The position numbers and the translations under genes are program-made. A DNA stretch of 41,249 nucleotides, taken from the NCBI GenBank assembly GCA_017960885.1, contig JAGCYI010000270.1, positions 1 to 41,249 of the forward strand. The letters are read 5' to 3'. A model generated the notes under the pieces. It saw nothing but the letters and a program-made list of their open reading frames with translations, was not told the DNA's origin and searched no databases. Origin of the DNA: Bacteroidales bacterium. Its GTDB lineage: Bacteria > Bacteroidota > Bacteroidia > Bacteroidales > UBA3824. Of the stretch, positions 8,362 through 15,799 are shown in pieces (within the stretch, counting starts at the first letter, position 1; every line of letters begins with the position of its first letter).

Positions 8362-8970
8362 ATGGACATACAGGCTATTATCAAACAGGTAATTTCCCTT
8401 GCAGGGGTAGTAATAAAGAATCCCTCAACATCAGTAAAAAGCAGCGGAATAGATTTCGGCTCGCTCATAGGAATGGCAGGCAGCATGATGGACGGCAAAT
8501 CAGGCGGCAGTTCGCAAGGCGGCATGGACTTAGGCTCGCTTATCAATATCGCAGGCGCAGTAATGGGCGGAGGCAACTCCAACAGCGGCGGCAACGTACT
8601 CGGCTCAGTGCTCGGCGGACTTGCAGGCGCACAAAGCAAAGGCGGACCTGCTATGCCACAGCAAGGCGGCAACGACGGAGGTCTCGGTTCTATTCTTGGC
8701 GGATTGGCTGGAATGGCTGCTGGCGGATCTTCACAACAGAGCGGTGGTGGTATCGGTGACATTCTCGGAGGATTGGCTAAGGCCGGACTAGGCAACGCTA
8801 TGGGCAATATGTTTAGTCGCGAAGAGGCTTCAAGCCTTATGTCTGACGTGTCGCAAAAAGAAAAGACTATCAGCGATATGCTCAAAGACAAAAACCTCAA
8901 CGCCGAACAGAAAGGCAACCTCACCGATATGCTCGGACTGCTCAAAGTTGCAGGCAGCTGTCTCTCATAA
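8362..8970 (+). CDS. Glycine-rich five-repeat protein, function unknown
   Basis: Protein of 202 residues that I do not recognise as a named family; its composition is reminiscent of DUF937/YidB-like proteins. It has no classical signal peptide. Residues 1-20 form a short hydrophobic helix. Five related units follow at about residues 30-40 (IDFGSLIGMAG), 55-65 (MDLGSLINIAG), 79-89 (VLGSVLGGLAG), 107-117 (GLGSILGGLAG) and 130-140 (GIGDILGGLAK). They are spaced 23-28 residues apart and separated by Gly/Ser/Asn/Gln linkers. The last 50 residues are charged and helical, ending in CLS. The layout suggests a self-assembling or surface-associated protein, but this is inference. The gene stands alone, with a -7 box upstream and a strong terminator downstream. 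Confidence 0.85.
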   Translation: MDIQAIIKQVISLAGVVIKNPSTSVKSSGIDFGSLIGMAGSMMDGKSGGSSQGGMDLGSLINIAGAVMGGGNSNSGGNVLGSVLGGLAGAQSKGGPAMPQQGGNDGGLGSILGGLAGMAAGGSSQQSGGGIGDILGGLAKAGLGNAMGNMFSREEASSLMSDVSQKEKTISDMLKDKNLNAEQKGNLTDMLGLLKVAGSCLS

Positions 8971-8995
8971 TGATTTCATTTTAAGTTTTTGAATA

Positions 8996-9037
8996 AGCAC
9001 GCTTCTTTTCCCTAAATAAAGGAGTGTGCTTTTTTTA
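8996..9037 (+). terminator. Rho-independent terminator after the glycine-rich protein gene
   Basis: AGCACGCTTC (8996-9005) pairs with GGAGTGTGCT (9021-9030), 10 bp with two G-T pairs, and is followed by seven T from 9030. It isolates the gene ending at 8970 from the lipoprotein gene at 9102. Confidence 0.8.
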
Positions 9038-9045
9038 TTTTTGAT

Positions 9046-9053
9046 TATCTTTG
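9046..9053 (+). promoter_or_regulatory. -7 box upstream of the lipoprotein gene
   Basis: TATCTTTG at 9046-9053 matches the consensus and lies just after the terminator, 48 nt before the ATG at 9102. The -33 region overlaps the terminator stem and is a poor match. An upstream TTG at 9051 lies inside the box, so it cannot be the start. Confidence 0.5.
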
Positions 9054-9101
9054 CGCAGATTTAGAATTAATACTAGGCGAAAACTTAAAACAGCAACAAA
9101 C

Positions 9102-10064
9102 ATGAACACAAAGTTAATGATTGCTTCGGTGATAGCAATAACCGTAGCTGCGTGCGGCAATATAGATACCAGCGAAATAAACCAACGTGTGGAAGGTCTT
9201 ATCCAATATATTCCCGACCACAACAAACCTCAGCAAAACGCTCAACAAGCTTACACAGCAGAATATTGGAGTCTGTTGGACAAGGCTTGGCAGATACCTA
9301 TGCCCGATGGCGAAATCGGTGACGGCGAGTTCCTTTGCTATTTTATCGAGGGAAACGGCGGATGCAGTATTAACGAAGGCAAACACCAGGTAGTACCTAT
9401 TGAAACCAAAGTAATTAGCAACACTTCGGCTTATGAAATTTTCGACTATGTGCATCCCGACGGCACCAAGGAACGCCACAAAATGATTCTGGTAAAAGAG
9501 CAAGACCAATGGATTATCGACGACTACGACAGCACTAAGCTGCGTCTCAAAGAGTATATCGACAACAACTTTATCACTCCCGACCTCGCATTTATGGAGG
9601 TGAAAGGCAGAGTTAAATCGGTGATTTACACCAACAAACGCAAAGCATATTTCGACGAGCAGGGCAACATCACCAAATATTGCACAGAGTTTTCGTCGAC
9701 ACATAATTTCAACGACGGCATGTTCGACGAGGTAGAAGACAACGGAGATGTGGAAGTGCAATTAACACGCGACAACAATGGCTACATCACCAACACATAC
9801 GACGGACCTGGCGGCAGCCAATTTTATGAATACGACACCACAGCTATTCGTCTTACACTTCGTGGCGGCGGCGACGGCGGATACTGGTCGGCAACAAAGT
9901 TCGGTTTCGACGAAGAGGGCTATCCTACATTTTCCATAGTTGAGAGCGACCTCGGCGAAGAAACAGAGACCGACCCGGAACGCATCACTTACGACAAAAC
10001 CGACAGCCACGGCAACTGGCTCAAACGTGCCAACGAAGAACGGACAATTGAATATTACGAATAA
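9102..10064 (+). CDS. Putative lipoprotein with YD-like elements
   Basis: Protein of 320 residues, family not recognised. The ATG at 9102 is chosen because it gives a clean lipoprotein signal (MNTKLMIASVIAITVAACG, lipobox Cys at residue 18) and because an in-frame TTG at 9051 lies inside the -7 box. The middle part contains an aspartate-rich domain. The C-terminal half has short elements like those in Bacteroidetes repeat proteins: VKSVIYTNKRKAYFDEQGN, KFGFDEEGYPTF and KTDSHGNWLKR, which resemble YD/RHS-type strands. Twenty bases separate it from the outer-membrane protein gene downstream, so the two are probably co-transcribed and may work together in the envelope. Confidence 0.82.
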   Translation: MNTKLMIASVIAITVAACGNIDTSEINQRVEGLIQYIPDHNKPQQNAQQAYTAEYWSLLDKAWQIPMPDGEIGDGEFLCYFIEGNGGCSINEGKHQVVPIETKVISNTSAYEIFDYVHPDGTKERHKMILVKEQDQWIIDDYDSTKLRLKEYIDNNFITPDLAFMEVKGRVKSVIYTNKRKAYFDEQGNITKYCTEFSSTHNFNDGMFDEVEDNGDVEVQLTRDNNGYITNTYDGPGGSQFYEYDTTAIRLTLRGGGDGGYWSATKFGFDEEGYPTFSIVESDLGEETETDPERITYDKTDSHGNWLKRANEERTIEYYE

Positions 10065-10084
10065 ACCTTTAAATTATCATAAAC

Positions 10085-10714
10085 ATGAAAGTAAAAGTAT
10101 TATTGATTGCTGCGCTTGCAGCGTTATCATTCAGTGCAAACGCTCAAATTGAGGGAATAGAAGCCACCGCAGAAATTGGTCTTGGCTATATCGACGGCGC
10201 CGACAAACGTGTCAACGGAAACATAGGCTGCAATTTAGGATTAACATTTATCAAAGGCATGTCGGGCGGAATGTTCTACACACACCTCAACACCAACTCA
10301 AAGGTTGACACAAGACTTGATTTCGACGACAACGAGTTTCTCTACCGAAGCAATTACACCGGACTATATTTCAAAAAGATATTCTTTCCAAACAAACTAC
10401 TCCGCTTCTCGGCGTTTGTCAAAGGCGGCATTGGCGGCACCAACTATTCTAACCACGTGGTAACCAATGGCGACGACGATGACAGCGGAATTGGCACTCT
10501 GCACCAAAAAGCCGACAAATGCTTTATCACCGTTCTAGAACCCGGTGCACAACTCGAGCTCAAAGTGCGCGGACAAGGCATAATATTCTCTCTCGGAGCC
10601 ACATACCGCAAATATGGCAACCTGAATCTTTACTGCGACAACTATAAATTAGCCTCAGGAACCGACTTGGACGGCATCACTGTAATGTTTGGTATTACTC
10701 TGAGAACAAACTAA
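10085..10714 (+). CDS. Outer-membrane beta-barrel protein
   Basis: Protein of 209 residues with a signal peptide cleaved after SANA (about residue 20). The mature part has alternating hydrophobic strands typical of a small beta-barrel: ATAEIGLGYIDG, GCNLGLTFIKGMSGGMFY, LLRFSAFVKGGIGGTNY and IIFSLGATYRKYGNLNLY. The chain ends on a strand (GITVMFGITLRTN), with polar rather than aromatic end residues. It is likely a porin-family or OmpW/OmpX-size barrel; the substrate cannot be told. It follows the lipoprotein gene by 20 nt and converges on the phosphatase gene, with no clear terminator in the 20-nt gap. Confidence 0.82.
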   Translation: MKVKVLLIAALAALSFSANAQIEGIEATAEIGLGYIDGADKRVNGNIGCNLGLTFIKGMSGGMFYTHLNTNSKVDTRLDFDDNEFLYRSNYTGLYFKKIFFPNKLLRFSAFVKGGIGGTNYSNHVVTNGDDDDSGIGTLHQKADKCFITVLEPGAQLELKVRGQGIIFSLGATYRKYGNLNLYCDNYKLASGTDLDGITVMFGITLRTN

Positions 10715-10734
10715 TTTGCACTACAATAAAAAAA

Positions 10735-12060
10735 TCACTGAACCCTTATAGCTGCAAGAGTCATATCGTCGGTTTGGTCGCGAGAGTTGCTCCACTGATT
10801 CATAAACTCGTCGAGCTGCTGCTTTTGCTCTTGCATCGACAGGGTGTAGTGATGGCATAGAAAATCAATCAAGTTTTTGCTGTAAAGTTTTCGTCCTACG
10901 GGATGCGATTTGTCGCCGCCGAGCTGGTCTTGGAAACCATCAGTATAGAGGTAAACCATATCGCCAGGCTCTAACTGCTGCTGTAGCGACGAAAAACTAC
11001 CAGCCTCCAAATAGTATTTGCCCACAGGCATAGGATTGCCTTTCAACTTTTGCGGAATGCCCTTGCGCACCAGCAAAGCAGTTTGATTGGCGGTGGCGTA
11101 ATACATCATACGGTTTTCAAAGTCGAAACTACAAATAGTCATATCCATACCGTCTTCCATAGCCGACATGCCATCGTGTGGATTGAGAGTGCTTTTTACA
11201 AAGGTTTTTAGTTTGTCGAGCACAATGCCTGGATGATATGCGGCATCTTCAGTGTTTAACAACTCTTTCACTGCCGAAATTCCGAGCATTGAAAGAAATC
11301 CGCCCGGAATGCCGTGACCTGTGCAATCTGCCACCACAAACACTTTGAGACGACCGCATTGCGAGGCAAAAAAGAAATCGCCGCTAACAATATTTTTCGG
11401 ACGGAAAAATACAAACGATTCGGGGAAAAGCGAACCATAATTTCCTGCTGAGGCAATAGTGGCCTGCTGTATCATTTGGGCATATTTGATACTGTTGATT
11501 ATCTGCTCGTTGGCATTGGTGAGTTCTTCTTTGCTTTCGGCAATAAGGTCGCATTGGTGCTCAATTTCTTGACGCTGAATGGCGAGTTCGTTGTTGGCTT
11601 GGGTTAATTGGTTGTTGGCGCGTCGCTTGACACGTATTAGCTGAATAATAAATCCGGCGAGAAAAACCGTAAGTCCTATGCCAATAATCACCGCAATCAT
11701 TATAATGCGTATACGCTTTTGATCCATAGCATGCACCATATTAATACGCTGTTTTTCTTTTTCTTGCAATGCATTTTGCTCGGCATCGGCTTGAGCCTTT
11801 TTCATATTGGTAAGATCCTTCAAAGCCGCCTCATCATAAAAGTTTTTTTGAACATCGGCGTAAAGACTAAAAACAGAGTCAGCACGTCGGTAATCACCTT
11901 TTTTTTCGTAATCTTCGGAGAGTTGACGGTAATATTCGGCTTGTTGAATCACCTGCGACTGATCGGTTCGGGACACAATAGTGGTATCGGCTGCCCTTAC
12001 GCTGCTGCAAAAGGCAACTATCACAAGCGAAAACACTGCTATGTACCTAAGTACCATCAT
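10735..12060 (-). CDS. Membrane SpoIIE-type serine phosphatase
   Basis: Protein of 441 residues: signal peptide (1-23), a short periplasmic TPR-like helical region and coiled coil (about 30-115), one membrane span (about 117-142), a cytoplasmic coiled coil (about 150-195), and a PP2C-like SpoIIE domain to the end. The metal-binding acidic motifs are all present: SGDFFFA, VADCTGHGIPGGF, YLYTDGFQDQ and RDQTDDMTL. It should dephosphorylate a Ser/Thr-phosphorylated partner, classically an STAS anti-sigma antagonist, but no such partner or kinase is in the window. Its ATG overlaps the stop of the upstream phosphatase gene by 4 nt (ATGA), which implies translational coupling. Confidence 0.9.
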   Translation of the reverse strand: MMVLRYIAVFSLVIVAFCSSVRAADTTIVSRTDQSQVIQQAEYYRQLSEDYEKKGDYRRADSVFSLYADVQKNFYDEAALKDLTNMKKAQADAEQNALQEKEKQRINMVHAMDQKRIRIIMIAVIIGIGLTVFLAGFIIQLIRVKRRANNQLTQANNELAIQRQEIEHQCDLIAESKEELTNANEQIINSIKYAQMIQQATIASAGNYGSLFPESFVFFRPKNIVSGDFFFASQCGRLKVFVVADCTGHGIPGGFLSMLGISAVKELLNTEDAAYHPGIVLDKLKTFVKSTLNPHDGMSAMEDGMDMTICSFDFENRMMYYATANQTALLVRKGIPQKLKGNPMPVGKYYLEAGSFSSLQQQLEPGDMVYLYTDGFQDQLGGDKSHPVGRKLYSKNLIDFLCHHYTLSMQEQKQQLDEFMNQWSNSRDQTDDMTLAAIRVQ

Positions 12061-14297
12061 ATTTGAATACCAATCAGCGACATATCATCGGTTTGAGAGC
12101 GAGCACCCCGCCAACTAACGATATATTCTTCAAATTGTACGCACTGTTTTTCGATTGGTTGTGTTGAAAGGTCAAATAAATACGTTTCTAAGTTTTTTTT
12201 CTGCAAACGTTTGTCCTTACCCTCTTCACAGCCGCCTATTTGGTCGAATACACCGTCGCTAAAAAGATAGAGCATATCGCCCGGTGAAACATGGGTTTCG
12301 TATGTTGAAAATGATTCGTCGTAGTCGAGGAATTTGCCCACAGGCATTATATCGCCCGAAAGCCTAACTAATTTGCCATTGCTAATTACCACAGCCGACT
12401 GATTTGCCGAAGCATATTTAATTACGCTATTGTCGGGCGCAATGGTGCAGAGGGTCATTTCCATTCCATCGTTCATTACCACATTGGCTTGGTCGGAGGC
12501 AAGAGAATTTATAACAAAGCGTTTCATCTTGTCGAGCACCGCAGCGGGATTAAGCGCATCTTCTTTGGTACGAAGAAATTCTTTTAGTCCAAAAATTCCC
12601 AACATAGATAAAAATCCGCCCGGAATACCGTGTCCCGTGCAGTCGCCGAGAATAATCACACGGCATCCGTCGATGGCGGTGGCATAGTAAAAATCACCGC
12701 TCACCACAGCCTTGGGACAAAAATAGACAAATGAATGTGGAAATATTTTTCTCATCTCGTCTTCTGATGGCATAGCAGCATGTTGAATACGTTGAGCATA
12801 GTTTACACTCGCCATAATGCGCCTATTTACTTTTTCAAGGCTTTGTGTCTGTGTGGTGAGCACATCGCGCTGAGCCTCAATCTCCTCGCGTTGCTGCGAA
12901 AGTAAAGAGTTTTTAACAAAAAGTTCGTTGTTGGTTTTTCGTTTAAGGGCAAACGACCGCCACAAAAATAGCACTGCAGTGAGCAAAAGCAGCAATCCGG
13001 CAATTGTGAAGTAAAGCACAATGCGCGAATGTCGATTTTCGAGTTGGTTTTGAAGTTCCATATTTGCCCGTTCTATCTCGTCTAACTTTTTGCGCTGTTT
13101 TGAATATGTAAGCACCTTAAAATCAGAAATATCGTCGGAAGATTGTTCGTTGTTGACAAGCATAAGATATCGCAATGCCAATTTTCTATTTTCCAACGCT
13201 TTGTTGTAATTTTTGAGTTCGGAATAACAATTAGCGAGAGCCTTATGATACATCTGCTTAAATAGGTTGTGCATAGAATCTTGCAAAAACGGCTCGCACT
13301 CCTTCACCGCTTTCAATGCCTCACTTGGGCGTTTTTTAATAAGCAGATAATTGGCATAATATGTCTGCTGAATAAGAAAGTCGGTCATGCCGTTATCCTT
13401 AAACCACGAACCGCACCTTTTGTAAAATAAGAAACTTGTGTCGGCGTAAGCCTCGTCTTTGGTAATATTAAAAAGGTTGAAATAAATCTCCTGCCCCGAA
13501 AGTAAGGCGCAATAATAAGAGTTGAGCAATGCAGGAGGAAGGTTTATGGTGTCGAATATCGAGAGCGATTTTTTTAGATAATCGGTGGCGGAAATAAGGT
13601 TGTGGAGCGAATCTATGATAGAATTAGCCTTCTGACGGCTGCGCAGATAGTAAGCAGAGGCAATGTGGAAGGTCATATTGTGCCGTCGGCTTATAGCCTC
13701 CAACGAATCGATATATTCGAGACTCGCCTCGCCGTATTTACGATCGAGACATGTGATAGCAAGCCGCTGATAGCCATAGCATAGCACAAAATAGTTGTCG
13801 ATGGAGGTGGCCACGTCGATAAGTTCGGTTTGGCACAAAAGGCTGCTGTCGAGGCAGTTGATATCATCATAACACGACGACAACATAGAGAGTATTACAC
13901 TTTTAGATGCCCGTTGATTGGGATTGTCGCCACACAAAGCGAGAGCCTTTTTGCCAGCGTTGATACCGTCGCGTGGCTTACCGCTGTTTAACTGCGCCCA
14001 AATTATGCAACTATAAACGCCCACTTGCGATGTGGTGTCCTCAGGAGCGCTGTATTGGAGCGAGAGGTTTGCATATTTAAGCACAATCTCCGACGAGTTG
14101 CAAGTGCGGGCTATCTCGTGATAAAGCCTTCCCTTGGTGGTGTCGGGGGTGTTGGGTGTAATCAGGTTGAGAATACTGTCAACAAACTCTTTGTCGGAAA
14201 ACTGGGCAGACACAGGCATAGTACCTAACCACAGACACAACATTGTAGTTACAACTGTGGCTATCAGTCGGATAATATATGTGCGTAGTAGTGCCAT
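12057..14297 (-). CDS. TPR-sensor SpoIIE-type serine phosphatase
   Basis: Protein of 746 residues. A signal peptide (about 1-32) is followed by a long periplasmic helical region with TPR-like pairs (about 35-410), one membrane span (about 428-447), a cytoplasmic coiled coil (about 455-510) and a SpoIIE phosphatase domain. Catalytic motifs are intact: SGDFYYA, LGDCTGHGIPGGF, YLFSDGVFDQIGG and RSQTDDMSL. This is a Bacteroidetes architecture in which the periplasmic TPRs probably sense a ligand or partner. The linker ASVNYAQRIQHA is shared with the downstream paralogue (NSIKYAQMIQQA), so the two come from one ancestral type. The gene lies 33 nt after the PLP decarboxylase and overlaps the next phosphatase gene by 4 nt. 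Confidence 0.92.
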   Translation of the reverse strand: MALLRTYIIRLIATVVTTMLCLWLGTMPVSAQFSDKEFVDSILNLITPNTPDTTKGRLYHEIARTCNSSEIVLKYANLSLQYSAPEDTTSQVGVYSCIIWAQLNSGKPRDGINAGKKALALCGDNPNQRASKSVILSMLSSCYDDINCLDSSLLCQTELIDVATSIDNYFVLCYGYQRLAITCLDRKYGEASLEYIDSLEAISRRHNMTFHIASAYYLRSRQKANSIIDSLHNLISATDYLKKSLSIFDTINLPPALLNSYYCALLSGQEIYFNLFNITKDEAYADTSFLFYKRCGSWFKDNGMTDFLIQQTYYANYLLIKKRPSEALKAVKECEPFLQDSMHNLFKQMYHKALANCYSELKNYNKALENRKLALRYLMLVNNEQSSDDISDFKVLTYSKQRKKLDEIERANMELQNQLENRHSRIVLYFTIAGLLLLLTAVLFLWRSFALKRKTNNELFVKNSLLSQQREEIEAQRDVLTTQTQSLEKVNRRIMASVNYAQRIQHAAMPSEDEMRKIFPHSFVYFCPKAVVSGDFYYATAIDGCRVIILGDCTGHGIPGGFLSMLGIFGLKEFLRTKEDALNPAAVLDKMKRFVINSLASDQANVVMNDGMEMTLCTIAPDNSVIKYASANQSAVVISNGKLVRLSGDIMPVGKFLDYDESFSTYETHVSPGDMLYLFSDGVFDQIGGCEEGKDKRLQKKNLETYLFDLSTQPIEKQCVQFEEYIVSWRGARSQTDDMSLIGIQI

Positions 14298-14330
14298 ACT
14301 CTTTTCGCTCTCGCTCGTATATACGTAAAA

Positions 14331-15779
14331 TCATTCAGACTGTTTCTTTTTTATGATAGGATTCTGCTCGGGATGACTATATCCAAGAATGTGGAACATT
14401 TCGTCAACGGTTTGTTCGTTGCGGTAGCAGTAGTCCACAAAGTTTCCAGTGGCATCACGATAAATAACAATGTGTTTAGGCGATGGTATAAGGCAGTGTT
14501 TTATACCGCCGTATCCTGCAATAGCGTCCTGATATGCACCCGAATGGAAAAAACCGAGATACAACGGCTCTTTTTCGTCGGGACTGTATTTTGGCAGAAT
14601 CACATGCTGATTCATATCCTCCGAATTGTAATAATCGCTGTGGTCGCAACTTATGCCGCCGATATTTGCGCGGGTACATTCGTGGTCCCACTTGTTGATA
14701 GGCAGCAGAATAAACCGTTCGTTGATGCTCCAAGCATCTGGAATGGTGTTCATCAGGCTATTGTCAACAATGTACCAAAGTTCTGAATCGTTTTGTTGTT
14801 TTTGGTCGAGCACCTTTAAAATAATAGCGCCGCTTTCGCCCACGGTGTATTTGCCAAATTCGGTAACTATGCCGGGGTCTTCAACATTTTCGTTGATGCA
14901 TATCTCCTTGATATTCTTTACAATTTCGCGGATTATGTATTCGTAGTCGTAGTCAAATCCAAGTTGATTTCGTATAGGGAAGCCTCCACCGAGGTCGAGA
15001 CTATTGAGCCCCGGACAGAGTTTTTTGAGTTCGGTGTACATTTTCACCGCCTTTTGAAATTCGCCCCAGTAGTAAACGTTGTCTTTAATGCCGCTGTCAA
15101 CAAAGAAATGAAGCATTTCAAGTTCGATGTTTTTGTTGGGCTCGATGTAATTTTTGTAAAACGAGCAAATTTCTGATGCCCTCATACCCAAACGGGAGGT
15201 GTAGTATGCAGAATTGGTATCCTCATCCACCGCCATACGTATGCCCACTTTTATTTTGTGTTCGCCACAGCAGTCGAGTATTTTTTTAAGTTCGCGTATG
15301 CCGCTGTCGAGTACAATGATGGAGTTTACAAAGCCGTCTTTTTGAAGTTCCACTATTTTTTCGATATACTCATCGGTTTTAAAACCATTGTGAATAATCT
15401 TAATCTTCTTGTCTATCTGACCGTTGTTGTAAAGGCATCGGATAAGGTCAATGTCGAACGAGGATGAAGTCTCCAACTGCACATTATATTTCAACGCCTC
15501 GCTTACCACGTGATAAAAGTGGCAACATTTAGTACAGTAGCAATATTCATAACTACCGTTGTAGTTGTTGGCCTTTATAGCGCGGTTAAACAGGTTGCGC
15601 GCCCTCTTAATTTGCTCACCAATGCGCGGCAAGTACATAAGACGAAGCGGCGTGCCATATTTTTCTATCAAATATTTGATAGATACTCCGTGGAAGTTAA
15701 GATAACCATCTTGAAGGTCGAAACCATCCTGCGGAAAGTAATATGTCTGTTCTATAAGGTCGAAATAGGTGTTCTTCAT
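14331..15779 (-). CDS. Fold-III PLP-dependent decarboxylase (arginine decarboxylase-like)
   Basis: Protein of 482 residues in the alanine-racemase-fold PLP decarboxylases. Features: EYCYCTKCCHFY near residue 80, the position of the PLP lysine; LDLGGGFPIRNQLGF; TEFGKYTVGESGA, which corresponds to the phosphate-binding EPGR region; and GFFHSGAYQDAIAGYGG at the C-terminal active site. The whole chain resembles the shorter proteins of about 460 residues annotated as arginine decarboxylase in Bacteroidetes, which would make agmatine for polyamine synthesis. It is distinct from the SpeA type of about 630 residues, and a diaminopimelate or related substrate cannot be excluded from sequence alone. 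It lies 20 nt downstream of recG and 33 nt upstream of the phosphatase genes. Confidence 0.85.
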   Translation of the reverse strand: MKNTYFDLIEQTYYFPQDGFDLQDGYLNFHGVSIKYLIEKYGTPLRLMYLPRIGEQIKRARNLFNRAIKANNYNGSYEYCYCTKCCHFYHVVSEALKYNVQLETSSSFDIDLIRCLYNNGQIDKKIKIIHNGFKTDEYIEKIVELQKDGFVNSIIVLDSGIRELKKILDCCGEHKIKVGIRMAVDEDTNSAYYTSRLGMRASEICSFYKNYIEPNKNIELEMLHFFVDSGIKDNVYYWGEFQKAVKMYTELKKLCPGLNSLDLGGGFPIRNQLGFDYDYEYIIREIVKNIKEICINENVEDPGIVTEFGKYTVGESGAIILKVLDQKQQNDSELWYIVDNSLMNTIPDAWSINERFILLPINKWDHECTRANIGGISCDHSDYYNSEDMNQHVILPKYSPDEKEPLYLGFFHSGAYQDAIAGYGGIKHCLIPSPKHIVIYRDATGNFVDYCYRNEQTVDEMFHILGYSHPEQNPIIKKKQSE

Positions 15780-15799
15780 TTCTTAGATTTAATATATTG

